The translations under genes were made by a program, and so were the position numbers. From positions 1-64,000 of the forward strand of contig MVQL01000133.1 of assembly GCA_002067205.1 (NCBI GenBank): a stretch of DNA of 64,000 nucleotides, read 5' to 3'. Below, one piece after another: positions 43,265 to 52,107 of the stretch (position 1 is the first letter of the stretch; each line of letters opens with the position of its first letter). The DNA comes from Pelotomaculum sp. PtaB.Bin104. Its GTDB lineage: Bacteria > Bacillota > Desulfotomaculia > Desulfotomaculales > Pelotomaculaceae. Below the pieces are notes generated by a model that saw nothing but the letters and a program-made list of their open reading frames with translations, was not told the origin of the DNA and did no database searches.

Positions 43265-44653
43265 ATGGCTAAAGAAACTCATTTACGCCTGAATCGTCAA
43301 ACCGTGCAGCTTGGTCTGATTAAAGTCACCCAGGAACTGTTTCCCGGAGAAAGTTTAAACATTGATTATTCCATCCATGAGGGAGTTTTTTGCAGGCTAG
43401 CCGGATCCCTGCTCTCCGAGAGAGAAGTAAAACAAATCGGCATCAAGCTGAAGGAATGGGCGGATACCGACAGCCTGCTCCAACTGGTTTGCCGGGAAGG
43501 CGGGTATTACCAATATAAACTAGGCAATACTCTGATCAAAGCTTTATACCCGGCGAATTCCCGTTCCTCAAAAATCGATAACTTCAGATTAATCCCCTTC
43601 TCCACCGGCTTTATCCTCGACTTTACCGAAATTCAAAAAGAGGGCGTAAAGCATTTTACTCTCCCCAAAAAGTTGGCGCAGACCTATGCCAAGACCAACA
43701 ATTGGCTGGAAAACCTGGCCTTGGAGCTGGTTGCCGACGTAAATAATTATATTACCTCAGGAAAAAGCCTGGAACTGCTCAGTATCGCGGAAGCCCTGCA
43801 GGAAAAGGAAATTTCGGATATCGCCGACATGATCATTCAACAGCGCCGGGCTGTGCAGGTGATCCTGATCTCCGGCCCTTCCTCCTCCGGGAAAACGACT
43901 TTTACCCGCAGGCTCTCTACTCAGCTGCGGGTCAACGGTCTAAAGCCGGTCCACCTTTCGCTGGACGACTACTATTTAAACCGAGATCAGCTCGCCTGCG
44001 ATAAAGAGGGCACCTATGACTTCGAGTCCCTGCATGCTCTGGATCTTAAATTATTACAACAGCAGATTAAAGACCTGGTTAAAGGGAACACCGTTGAGAC
44101 CCCCATTTACGATTTTTTATCCAGCAGCCGGCTCCAAAAGACCAGGACCCTGCAGTTGGGGCCCAACGAAGTACTCCTGGTCGAAGGGATCCATGCCCTG
44201 GATCCCGGCCTGCTGCCGAACATGAGCAGAAACCAATTTTTTAAAATCTACATTAGCGCGCTGTTCGGTCTCAATGTCGACCTGGTGAACAGGGTACCCA
44301 CCACAGAGGCCAGGATGATCCGCCGGATGGTTAGGGACGACCGGTTTCGGGGCTTTACACCCGATATGACCTTCGATCAGTGGGACAGTGTGCGCAGGGG
44401 GGAAAGCAGGAGCGTATTTAAAAACCAGGAGGAATGCGATGTGATGTTTAATTCCAGCCTGCTCTACGAACTGAACGCGCTGCGTCCCTTCGCCGAGGCC
44501 TCCCTGGACAATGTCCCCGACGACAGCCCTAACTGTGATATCAAAGATCGTCTGTTGAACTTGCTATCATTTTTTGAGCCGATGGATGTCTCCAAGGTCC
44601 CTTTCAACTCCATCCTGAGGGAATTTATCGGCGGCAGCATTTATACCGAGTAG
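43265..44653 (+). CDS. Nucleoside/uridine kinase-like protein with N-terminal TGS/ThrRS-like region
   Basis: A 462-aa protein. The N-terminal half resembles the threonyl-tRNA synthetase N-terminal and editing regions (SIHEGVFCRL, PFSTGFILDF). The C-terminal half is a P-loop kinase of the uridine kinase/phosphoribulokinase class: Walker A GPSSSGKTTFTRRLS (near residue 200), LSLDDYYLNRDQL, TYDFESLHALDL, ETPIYDFLSSSR, LLVEGIHALDP, and the LID RRMVRDDRFRG. This two-part layout is common in Firmicutes, but the nucleoside substrate is uncertain. The start is at 43265 behind GGTGGGGAG. It is monocistronic, ahead of the trp leader. Confidence 0.88.
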   Translation: MAKETHLRLNRQTVQLGLIKVTQELFPGESLNIDYSIHEGVFCRLAGSLLSEREVKQIGIKLKEWADTDSLLQLVCREGGYYQYKLGNTLIKALYPANSRSSKIDNFRLIPFSTGFILDFTEIQKEGVKHFTLPKKLAQTYAKTNNWLENLALELVADVNNYITSGKSLELLSIAEALQEKEISDIADMIIQQRRAVQVILISGPSSSGKTTFTRRLSTQLRVNGLKPVHLSLDDYYLNRDQLACDKEGTYDFESLHALDLKLLQQQIKDLVKGNTVETPIYDFLSSSRLQKTRTLQLGPNEVLLVEGIHALDPGLLPNMSRNQFFKIYISALFGLNVDLVNRVPTTEARMIRRMVRDDRFRGFTPDMTFDQWDSVRRGESRSVFKNQEECDVMFNSSLLYELNALRPFAEASLDNVPDDSPNCDIKDRLLNLLSFFEPMDVSKVPFNSILREFIGGSIYTE

Positions 44654-44685
44654 GGGCTCCAAATTTTTTTAATAATAAAAAACAC

Positions 44686-44714
44686 TTGAGCAATATAAAA
44701 AGTTGCAGTATGAT
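44686..44714 (+). promoter_or_regulatory. Promoter of the trp operon
   Basis: TTGAGC (44686-44691), a 17-nt spacer, TATGAT (44709-44714), about 30 bp before the T-box stem I. Confidence 0.75.
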
Positions 44715-44746
44715 TAGTAGAAAATTAATACTGTAAACTGTTGATT

Positions 44747-45006
44747 GAGAAGAGTACATAGTTTTGATTGCTTTACAGAGAGTTGCAGAGCGGTGGAATT
44801 GCAACAAGCGGCGTACTATGGAATGGGCTCATAAAGGTGGGAGGAAAGGTCTTTGACTGAGTAATGCCCAACGGGATTTCCGCCCGTTACAAAGGGAATG
44901 CGTATGATGGTACGTAAATGAGTGGATGCATTTGCATCAATATAGGTGGCACCGCAGAAGTTATAAGCTTTTGTCCTATAAAAGACAGGACAAAAGCTTT
45001 TTTATT
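44747..45006 (+). promoter_or_regulatory. T-box leader responding to uncharged tRNA-Trp
   Basis: The leader has the classic parts in order: stem I beginning GAGAAGAGTA, an AGAGAGTTG bulge region, a specifier loop with TGG (44819-44821, Trp codon) in ACTATGGAATGG, and the T-box core AGGTGGCACCGC (about 44944-44955). It ends with a strong terminator, AAGCTTTTGTCCT / AGGACAAAAGCTT, followed by TTTTTATTT. Uncharged tRNA-Trp should stabilise the antiterminator and let transcription reach trpB 54 bp downstream. Confidence 0.93.
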
Positions 45007-45059
45007 TGCCCCAAAACCACAAAATGAAATTCAAAGATTAACCCAGGGAAGTGATTTAT

Positions 45060-46244
45060 ATGAAGAAAGGAAGATTTGGCGATTACGGCGGGCAGTATGT
45101 CCCGGAGACATTGATGAAGGCCGTGCAGGAACTAGAAAAAGCCTACGAGTTCTATAAAAATGATCTTGCTTTTCAAAATGAGCTGGAGGTTTTACTGAGG
45201 AAGTACGCGGGCAGGCCATCGCTATTGTATTATGCGGAGAAGATGACCCGGGAGCTTGGCGGCGCAAAGTTATACCTCAAACGAGAGGACCTCAATCATA
45301 CCGGCTCCCATAAAATCAACAATGTTCTGGGTCAGGTCCTGCTTGCCAAACGAATGGGGAAAACCCGCGTGATCGCGGAAACGGGCGCAGGACAGCATGG
45401 CGTTGCCACTGCGACAGCAGCTGCCCTGATGGATATGGAATGCGAAATCTATATGGGCAAGGAAGACACCGAGCGTCAGGCGCTGAATGTATTTCGCATG
45501 GAACTGCTGGGCGCCAAAGTCCATCCGGTCACCAGCGGCACGATGACGCTGAAAGACGCCGTCAACGAAACCATGCGCGAGTGGACAAAACGTATGGATG
45601 ACACGCTGTACGTCCTGGGTTCTGTTATGGGGCCGCACCCCTTCCCCACTATCGTTCGGGATTTTCAAAAGGTCATCGGCAAAGAGATTAAAGAGCAACT
45701 CATGGAGGCGGAAGGAAAACTTCCCGACACGGTCATCGCCTGTGTAGGCGGCGGCAGCAACGCCATGGGAGCCTTCTATGAGTTCCTTCAAGAGCCGTCG
45801 GTGAAACTCATCGGCTGCGAGGCTGCCGGACTTGGCGTAGACAACCCAAAGAATGCGGCAACAATTGCCAATGGTACAGTGGGCGTGTTCCACGGTATGA
45901 AATCCTACTTCTGCCAGAACGAATACGGTCAGATCGCACCGGTTTACTCTATCTCGGCAGGACTTGACTACCCGGGCATCGGGCCGGAGCACGCACAGCT
46001 ATCCGACACAGGCCGGGCACAGTACGTCCCGGTTACGGACGCCGAAGCATTAGACGCCTTCGAATATCTCTCCCGTACAGAGGGAATCATTCCCGCGGTG
46101 GAAAGCGCCCATGCCGTTGCCTACGCCATGAAGCTGGCGCCAACGATGGCGCAGGATCAGATCATCGTGGTCAACCTCTCGGGACGGGGCGACAAAGACG
46201 TTGCTGCAATCGCAAGATACAAGGGGGTCGCACTGTATGAGTAG
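45060..46244 (+). CDS. trpB: Tryptophan synthase beta subunit
   Basis: A 394-aa PLP enzyme joining indole and serine. It begins [18 protein letters not shown]; the PLP lysine is in [20 protein letters not shown] (near residue 85), [17 protein letters not shown] follows, and the phosphate loop is [12 protein letters not shown]. The length is typical of TrpB1, which pairs with TrpA. The ATG at 45060 is chosen; an earlier in-frame start (MIY) would precede the conserved beginning. It is the first gene of the operon and overlaps trpA by 8 bp. Confidence 0.97.
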   Translation: MKKGRFGDYGGQYVPETLMKAVQELEKAYEFYKNDLAFQNELEVLLRKYAGRPSLLYYAEKMTRELGGAKLYLKREDLNHTGSHKINNVLGQVLLAKRMGKTRVIAETGAGQHGVATATAAALMDMECEIYMGKEDTERQALNVFRMELLGAKVHPVTSGTMTLKDAVNETMREWTKRMDDTLYVLGSVMGPHPFPTIVRDFQKVIGKEIKEQLMEAEGKLPDTVIACVGGGSNAMGAFYEFLQEPSVKLIGCEAAGLGVDNPKNAATIANGTVGVFHGMKSYFCQNEYGQIAPVYSISAGLDYPGIGPEHAQLSDTGRAQYVPVTDAEALDAFEYLSRTEGIIPAVESAHAVAYAMKLAPTMAQDQIIVVNLSGRGDKDVAAIARYKGVALYE

Positions 46245-47019
46245 AATCACAAAAGCCTTTGAAAACCGTAAAGCCTTTATCGCCTTCATCACGGGCGGCG
46301 ACCCTGATATTGAAACCACGGAGAAACTGGTCCCTGCCATGGCGGAAGCAGGCGCCGATCTGATCGAAATCGGTATACCATTTTCCGACCCGGTTGCGGA
46401 AGGCATCGTCATTCAGGAGGCAGACCAGCGTGCCCTGCAGGGCGGCTGCACCACAGACCTGCTGTTTGATATGGTCACACGAATCCGGCAAAAAACGGAT
46501 GTTCCGCTATTGTTTATGACTTATCTAAACCCAGTTTACACCTACGGGAAAGAGACGTTTTTGACCCGGTGTGTTGAATGCGGCATCGACGGGATCATCG
46601 TCCCGGATCTGCCGTTTGAAGAAAAAGACGAGTTGGCAGATGTCTGTGAGCTCCACGGAGTCGATTTAATCTCGATGATCGCCCCCACCTCGGAAGAGCG
46701 GATCACCTTGATCGCCAAAGAAGCCAAAGGGTTCATCTATTGCGTATCTTCCCTTGGCGTGACCGGCGTGCGCAGCGAGATTACAACGGACATCGGAAAA
46801 ATGGTGCAAAAAGTGCGGGAAGTCACCGGTGTGCCATGTGCGATCGGCTTTGGCATTGCGACACCTGAACAGGCCGGCAGCATGGCCGGGGTGTCCGATG
46901 GCGTAATTGTCGGAAGCGCAATTGTCAAGCTGGTGGCCAAATTCGATAAGAATTGCGTTGAGCCCGTCTCAGAATATGTACGCAGTATAAAAAAAGGCAT
47001 TAATGCCTCCGTTAAATAA
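46237..47019 (+). CDS. trpA: Tryptophan synthase alpha subunit
   Basis: A 260-aa TIM barrel releasing indole from indole-3-glycerol phosphate. The catalytic Glu is in [18 protein letters not shown] (near residue 48) and the catalytic Asp in [29 protein letters not shown] and [14 protein letters not shown] bind the phosphate. The start is at 46237, overlapping trpB, behind AAGGGGGTC, so translation is probably coupled. The family normally sits last in trp operons; here it is second. Confidence 0.96.
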   Translation: MSRITKAFENRKAFIAFITGGDPDIETTEKLVPAMAEAGADLIEIGIPFSDPVAEGIVIQEADQRALQGGCTTDLLFDMVTRIRQKTDVPLLFMTYLNPVYTYGKETFLTRCVECGIDGIIVPDLPFEEKDELADVCELHGVDLISMIAPTSEERITLIAKEAKGFIYCVSSLGVTGVRSEITTDIGKMVQKVREVTGVPCAIGFGIATPEQAGSMAGVSDGVIVGSAIVKLVAKFDKNCVEPVSEYVRSIKKGINASVK

Positions 47020-47058
47020 AGCATTAAAAAACAGAAAATATTTTAGGAGGACGTAATT

Positions 47059-48084
47059 ATGTACAAAAATATTTTAAGCAAGACAACAACTAATCAGGAA
47101 CTGACTGAACAGGAGATTTTTCAACTGATCAGGTCCATTAACAATGATGAAGTCAGCGACGTTCAGATCGGCGCTTTTCAGGTCGCACTGCTGATGAAGG
47201 GCAGTTCATTGAAGGAATTGGCCTTCTTCGCCAAAGCGATGCGTGAAAACTGTGTTCCCCTGAAGCCCAAGGTGGAAGCCGATCTGATGGACACTTGCGG
47301 GACTGGCGGCGGTTTAAGCACTTTCAATATTTCCACCGCAACAGCCATCGTTGCTGCGGCAGCGGGTATCCCCATCGCCAAGCACGGCAGCCGTTCCATT
47401 TCAAGCCTATCCGGCAGCGCGGATGTGCTGGAGTCTCTGGGCGTCAACATCAACCTGACGCCTGTACAGGCTGAAAAGATGATTGAGGACATCGGCATTG
47501 CCTTCATCTACGCACCTTTGTTCCATCCAGTCATGTGCAAGGTTCTGCCTGCGGAATCTGAGCTGGGGATCAAAACCATTTTCTATACCATCATTGGCCC
47601 ACTGATCAACCCCGCTTTTGCCCCCAGACATATCCTTGGCGTTTACAAGCCCGAGCTTCTCGATACCGTGTCTTATGTGGCCAAAGAGCTCGGATACACC
47701 AACGCCATGTTTGTACATGGCCTGGATGGTCTGGACGAAATCTCCCTGCTTGGCAAAACCAGAATTAATGAGCTGAGAGATGGCGAGATCACAATCTATG
47801 AGATTGGGCCCGAGGACTTTGGCATGGAACGCTGCACGCTGGAAGAGATTAAAACAGGCCTTCCCGAAGAAAACGCAAATATAATCCGTGGTGTCTTCTC
47901 CGGCGAAATTACCGGCCCCAGACGCAATGCAATTGTGCTCAATGCTGCCGGTGCCTTGAAAGTCGGCGGCAAAGCTGACGGCTTTGAGGAAGGCATAGCG
48001 CTTGCCCAACAGCTGATCGACAGTGGCGCCGCGGCAGAAAAACTGAAGCAGCTGTGTGAAATGTCCAACTCTTTTGCGGAGTAG
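47059..48084 (+). CDS. trpD: Anthranilate phosphoribosyltransferase
   Basis: A 341-aa enzyme transferring phosphoribose to anthranilate. The PRPP loop is MDTCGTGGGLSTFNISTATA (near residue 76), then PIAKHGSRSISSLSGSADVL, and the anthranilate/metal region is FHPVMCKVLPAESELG and FVHGLDGLDEISLLG. TAGGAGGACG precedes the ATG. No trpE or trpG is present in the operon, so anthranilate must come from genes elsewhere or be taken up. Confidence 0.96.
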   Translation: MYKNILSKTTTNQELTEQEIFQLIRSINNDEVSDVQIGAFQVALLMKGSSLKELAFFAKAMRENCVPLKPKVEADLMDTCGTGGGLSTFNISTATAIVAAAAGIPIAKHGSRSISSLSGSADVLESLGVNINLTPVQAEKMIEDIGIAFIYAPLFHPVMCKVLPAESELGIKTIFYTIIGPLINPAFAPRHILGVYKPELLDTVSYVAKELGYTNAMFVHGLDGLDEISLLGKTRINELRDGEITIYEIGPEDFGMERCTLEEIKTGLPEENANIIRGVFSGEITGPRRNAIVLNAAGALKVGGKADGFEEGIALAQQLIDSGAAAEKLKQLCEMSNSFAE

Positions 48085-48088
48085 ACCA

Positions 48089-48835
48089 ATGAATACGAAA
48101 TTCTCCGATGCGCTGCTGGCAAGAAAACAGGCAGGGTTCATACCCGTCATTCCAGATATAAAGTGCACTTCTCCTAAGGAGGGCGATCTGCTGCGGGGCA
48201 GAGATCCGGTGGAAGCGGCAAAGCTATTGGCCAAAGCAGGCGCGCCTGCACTGTCGATTGTAACCGAGCCAAAAAACTTTGGCGGCTCCATAGAACTTCT
48301 AGAGCGAATAGCGGCGGCAACAACGCTTCCCATTCTCCGCAAGGATTTTATCACCTGCGCAGAGGATCTGAAGCTCACAAAGGCTTGTGGTGCGGAGGCA
48401 ATTCTTTTGATCTGTGCCACTCAGCCGTTTCCATTGCTGGTGAAGTTGTATGAGGAAGCGTTAAGAATCGGACTGGAGCCGCTGGTTGAGGCTCATACGG
48501 AAGAAGAATTAATTCTGGCCGGGAAAACCGGCGCCAAACTTGTGGGGATTAACAATCGCAATATCCTTGAACTTGAAAAAGATGACGGAACCGTTTCCGC
48601 CACAGCGCTGCTGGCCAAATATAAGCCAAAAGACGCCATACTGATCAGTGAAAGTTCCATTCAAACCCCTGCGCAAGCACAGGCGGCAGTTCGAGCGGGT
48701 GCCGATGCAGTACTGATCGGAACAGCAATCTGGCAGGCAGAAAACATATGTGAGTGCTATCTGGCTCTCAGCAAAGGAATGGGAGATCACGTTAATGGGC
48801 AGCATCAAAGTGAAAATATGCGGTTTGAAACGTGA
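48089..48835 (+). CDS. trpC: Indole-3-glycerol phosphate synthase
   Basis: A 248-aa TIM barrel. The catalytic Lys lies in PVIPDIKCTSPKEGDLL (near residue 20). Further markers are SIVTEPKNFGGSIELLERI, PILRKDFITCAEDL, GLEPLVEAHTEEEL (catalytic Glu), VGINNRNILELEKD and ISESSIQTPAQAQAAVRAGA. It starts 4 bp after the trpD stop and overlaps trpF by 41 bp. The C-terminal about 25 residues (HVNGQHQSENMRFET) have no family counterpart I recall and exist because of this overlap. Confidence 0.95.
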   Translation: MNTKFSDALLARKQAGFIPVIPDIKCTSPKEGDLLRGRDPVEAAKLLAKAGAPALSIVTEPKNFGGSIELLERIAAATTLPILRKDFITCAEDLKLTKACGAEAILLICATQPFPLLVKLYEEALRIGLEPLVEAHTEEELILAGKTGAKLVGINNRNILELEKDDGTVSATALLAKYKPKDAILISESSIQTPAQAQAAVRAGADAVLIGTAIWQAENICECYLALSKGMGDHVNGQHQSENMRFET

Positions 48836-49481
48836 AAATGACGTGCAAATGTGCATGGAGATGGGTGTGGATATGCTGGGCTTTGTAACGGAATACCCGA
48901 TTCCAGTTCCCTGGAATTTGAGCCGCACCCAGGCGCTGCCGCTGTTGAGCAGGGTCCAGGCCCCGCACCGCAGCTGCATTGTTACCGGCGGCACCCCCGA
49001 AAAAGTGATCGCACTGGCAGCCAGCCTGCGCCCATCCATGGTGCAGCTTCATTTCAAGGAAACGCTGGAGGATACAATAATAATTTCCGATGCACTGCGG
49101 GAATTGAATATCGATGTGATTAAAACAGTTCCTCCGGCAATGGAAGATCGTTTCTCACAGTTTGGCGCTACGGATATTGAAACGATCGTAGAGAAGCTGT
49201 GCAAAACCAGTGTATACGGATTGCTTGCAGATTCACGTGTTCCATCAAATGCATCCAAAAGTGGTACCGAACTGGATCTTAACTTTTGCTCACAAATAAT
49301 AAATCTATCTTCAAAGCCTGTCATCATTGCAGGTGGAATAAATGCCCGTAATGTCTGCAATGTTGTGACGCAGACAGGCGCAGGCTTCATCGATATCATG
49401 ACCGGTGTAGAGAGCATCCCGGGCGAAAAGGATGCTGCATTGCTGTCACGTTTGTTATCAGCCATTCGTAATTTAGGCTGA
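48795..49481 (+). CDS. trpF: Phosphoribosylanthranilate isomerase (divergent)
   Basis: A 228-aa TIM barrel. The catalytic Cys is in KVKICGLKRENDVQMCMEMG (residue 8), and the expected LADSR (catalytic Asp) and IIAGGINARNV / GVESIPGEKD phosphate sites are present. The segment after GVDMLGFV differs from usual TrpF (TEYPIPVPWNLSRTQALPLL instead of the SPR..P pattern), so the protein is an outlier. The start is inside trpC. It is the last gene of the operon. Confidence 0.88.
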   Translation: MGSIKVKICGLKRENDVQMCMEMGVDMLGFVTEYPIPVPWNLSRTQALPLLSRVQAPHRSCIVTGGTPEKVIALAASLRPSMVQLHFKETLEDTIIISDALRELNIDVIKTVPPAMEDRFSQFGATDIETIVEKLCKTSVYGLLADSRVPSNASKSGTELDLNFCSQIINLSSKPVIIAGGINARNVCNVVTQTGAGFIDIMTGVESIPGEKDAALLSRLLSAIRNLG

Positions 49482-49623
49482 AGTTACTGGAGACGAACTT
49501 GCGGTACAAGCTGACCTTTACCCCCCCCTCAATATTGAAAAAAAGGGACTAACTTCGAAGTGGATAACCCTAAAGGCGCTAAAAGTCTTGAAAGAATATA
49601 GTTAAAGAAAGAGGGGTAATGAT

Positions 49624-49821
49624 TTGCAGGAATATAAGAGAGAATACCCATTATTCTCATTGTGCGGACTTAACTTGAGAGACCTAAAAGATATTATGAC
49701 CGAAACAAATGAGATAGTAAGTAAACAGAATATCACTTTAAAGGATAAAATTAAACAGATCGCATTATTGTTTGAGGCTCAAGCAAGTAAAGATAATATC
49801 GAATTAAAATTACGAAAGTAG
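49624..49821 (+). CDS. Hypothetical small protein (65 aa)
   Basis: TTG start behind GAGGGG. The product is charged and helical (DIMTETNEIVSKQNITLKDK, LLFEAQASKDNIELKLRK) with no signal or membrane segment. The family is not recognised. It lies 140 bp after trpF and is not clearly part of the operon. Confidence 0.5.
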   Translation: MQEYKREYPLFSLCGLNLRDLKDIMTETNEIVSKQNITLKDKIKQIALLFEAQASKDNIELKLRK

Positions 49822-50011
49822 AAAGGCTCTTTGCCTCTGGCTTAGCTATGTTCAACCGCAGCAAGATGAGAATGGAGTGGTTTAATTAGTTAGCCGGTAC
49901 ATGGGCAAGGAGCAGAGCTTTAAGACTGTGGTTTTTAGATACGCCAAACTCTAGGGATCTGCAAGACAAGATGCATGATTAACACAATTATTCAGATAGG
50001 GGTGACCAGCA

Positions 50012-50521
50012 ATGAAGCAGCGCTTTTTTTACTGCCCCAAATGCGGCAGCCGGCTGAATTATCAGGAGCAAGGGGAGAGAAAGCGGCTCGCCTGCTCTGC
50101 CTGTGCGTACATCTTCTATGAAAACCCGGTGGTTGGTGTCGCCGCGGTGGTGCTCAACGAGCGGGGACAGATCCTGCTGGGCAGGCGCAATGGGACCTAC
50201 CGGGGGACCTGGTGCATCCCCTGTGGTTATGTGGAGTACGACGAAGACGTCCGTGAGGCGATCGTGCGGGAATTTAAAGAGGAGACCAACCTGGATATCA
50301 GGCTGCACGGGGTCTTCGCCGTCCATTCAAACTTTCACAACCCGGAAACCCACACGGTGGGGATCTGGTTTAGGGCTGAAGTCACCGGAGGCGAACTGGC
50401 GGCACAGGCCGACCTGGATCAGGCAGGCTATTTTGATCTGGACGAACTGCCGCCGCTTGCCTTCCCTACTGACGCGATAGTGATCGAGGAACTCCGTTCG
50501 GCCGCCGGCGCCCCCCGGTAA
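50012..50521 (+). CDS. NUDIX hydrolase with N-terminal zinc ribbon
   Basis: A 169-aa protein. The N-terminal zinc ribbon is CPKCGSRLNY ... CSACAYIFYENP (residues about 6-35), as in NADH pyrophosphatase NudC-like proteins. The NUDIX box begins GYVEYDEDVREA and ends REFKEETNL (about 70-92), preceded by GRRNGTYRGTWCIPCG. It probably hydrolyses a nucleoside diphosphate derivative; the substrate is unknown. An AGGGGTGA site precedes the ATG. It converges on the galU relic. Confidence 0.9.
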   Translation: MKQRFFYCPKCGSRLNYQEQGERKRLACSACAYIFYENPVVGVAAVVLNERGQILLGRRNGTYRGTWCIPCGYVEYDEDVREAIVREFKEETNLDIRLHGVFAVHSNFHNPETHTVGIWFRAEVTGGELAAQADLDQAGYFDLDELPPLAFPTDAIVIEELRSAAGAPR

Positions 50522-50540
50522 ACCAAAATGATTTCAAGAA

Positions 50541-50901
50541 TTATCCCCCTATCTTCTGTCTGTAAAACTGAGCCTCTAATAGTTCATCCATACAGGCAAT
50601 CAAGTTTGAGCGCAACTCCGGCCGGGCCAGCGCAAATTCAAGCGTCGCCTGGATCAAGCCAAACTTGTCACCAACATCGTAACGCCGCCCGGCAAGTGGC
50701 ACAGCCAGCAGAGCATGGTCACGACACAGTTCCCTCAGGGCGTCTGTCAGTTGGATCTCGCCGCCTAAGCCCGGCGGCAAGTGCTTGTTCCAACTCTATG
50801 GATTTGTCGAAGTGTTCTTCGATCGCCCCCTTATTTCGACCGGTTACAATAATGATTACTTCATAACCCCACCCGAGCCTTGCATATATTCCATAAGGCA
50901 C
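50541..50901 (-). pseudogene. galU: galU (UTP-glucose-1-phosphate uridylyltransferase) relic with internal deletion
   Basis: Two overlapping minus-strand frames encode separate GalU parts. 50901-50719 gives EVIIIVTGRNKGAIEEHFDK SIELEQAL, from the N-terminal third. 50780-50541 gives LGGEIQLTDALRELC and AGRRYDVGDKFGLIQATLEF, from the C-terminal third. About 100 residues between them are missing, and the junction shifts frame. The active-site loop at the N-terminus is also absent. It is a non-functional remnant. Confidence 0.85.
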
Positions 50902-50943
50902 ATCATTCGGTGTGTGGAATCGGTTCGAATACTCCCCTAAACT

Positions 50944-51780
50944 TTATGGCTCAAATACGGTAAGCCCATAATCTTTTGTGCCGTCAATCAAGCCCTGCAT
51001 AAATATGCGGACGGGATCGGGTTTACCTGTATAATAGCTGGATACCTTCTCCTTCCACAGGCCAACCTTTTTGGCGTGGTCCTGCTGATAGTGACCAAGC
51101 AGGTAAGTGATCGAAGGGTACTTGTCCTTTAAATATTTTACCAGCTGGATATTGGCCTTAAGTTGTGCTTCTGTTAAGTCTTGCTTTCCATTTACACCAC
51201 CAACATTCTCAATTCCAATGGAACACCAGTTCAAACCGATTGCATGACGGTTTAAAAATGTTTCCGGCGTCAACTGATAAATTGTTCCATCCCGATCCAC
51301 TAAAAAGTGTGAGGTTAAATTTAGCCGGCCGTACTCCCGATCGACGGTTGCTTCCTCCCTGTAAAAGTAGCTGTAGGTGCCCTGCATATTATCGGATGCA
51401 GTCCAGTGAATTATTATGGTTTGCGGCTTAATTGTATCTATATACTCACCGTAATGCATATTTGCATACTCACGCGCTAACTGCTTACGATATTCCGTTA
51501 TAAGAACCGGCTTATAGACTATTTTCAATTGATTGCCGGTTAATTCTTTATTTCCTGAACTAACTGCCGCATTTTGCCCGGTAGTAGAATTATCGGTAAT
51601 TTTACACTCTGAGGTCATATTTGCCGACACATTGGCGCTTTCATCAGGTAGTGGTATTAGTTCACCCGGCACGTTCTCTTCTTCTGCTATTTGGTTGCCT
51701 TTTGCATAAATTATCGCTGTAAAAACAACTAATGAAACTGCAACCAAACTAGTTATAATAATTGTAGTGACTTTTTTCAT
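50944..51780 (-). CDS. N-acetylmuramoyl-L-alanine amidase (Amidase_2/PGRP type)
   Basis: A 278-aa exported enzyme. A signal-anchor helix lies at residues 7-26 and a Ser/Asn-rich linker to about 85. The zinc amidase domain follows with the first His in PQTIIIHWTASDNMQGTYSY, REYGRLNLTSHFLVDRDGTI YQL, RHAIGLNWCSIGIENVGG and a final His in YLLGHYQQDHAKKVGLW. It cleaves the glycan-stem peptide bond of peptidoglycan and may act in spore or cell-wall turnover. It appears to be monocistronic. Confidence 0.92.
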   Translation of the reverse strand: MKKVTTIIITSLVAVSLVVFTAIIYAKGNQIAEEENVPGELIPLPDESANVSANMTSECKITDNSTTGQNAAVSSGNKELTGNQLKIVYKPVLITEYRKQLAREYANMHYGEYIDTIKPQTIIIHWTASDNMQGTYSYFYREEATVDREYGRLNLTSHFLVDRDGTIYQLTPETFLNRHAIGLNWCSIGIENVGGVNGKQDLTEAQLKANIQLVKYLKDKYPSITYLLGHYQQDHAKKVGLWKEKVSSYYTGKPDPVRIFMQGLIDGTKDYGLTVFEP

Positions 51781-52021
51781 TTATTGAAAATACCACCTTA
51801 ATTAGCCTGGAAAAGACCGTGTTGTTTTTGATAGTTCAAGCGCGGTGCGCTTCGTGTAAATACGCGTTCTAAAAAAGTCCTTTTTGCTTAAGTCCTCCAC
51901 CTCCAAAGGATACCAGTCGACAAAATACTACATGTATATTTCCATGCATTTTGGCAAGATCCTCCTATTCTGATTATTCACATCAGCAATTTCTTTGATT
52001 AGGTCCGCTAAATAAAGCAAA

Positions 52022-52046
52022 GCCCGGATTAAAATCTTCTCCGGGC
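52022..52046 (-). terminator. Terminator after glgB
   Basis: GCCCGGA / TCCGGGC around an 11-nt loop; on the minus strand TTTGCTTTATTT follows. Confidence 0.8.
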
Positions 52047-52107
52047 GCAAATAAAAGGTAGTGATATAATATGGGCAAGGGAAGTTTTGCTAGGGGATTT
52101 TTCAAGC

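Noticed and set aside
47407-48420. 337-codon minus-strand frame
   Set aside because: Antisense shadow of trpD and trpC.
52063-52085. TATAATATGGGCAAG on the plus strand, similar to the lemA promoter region near 5090
   Set aside because: It points antisense into glgB with no gene behind it, and the match is short and mostly a -10 box.
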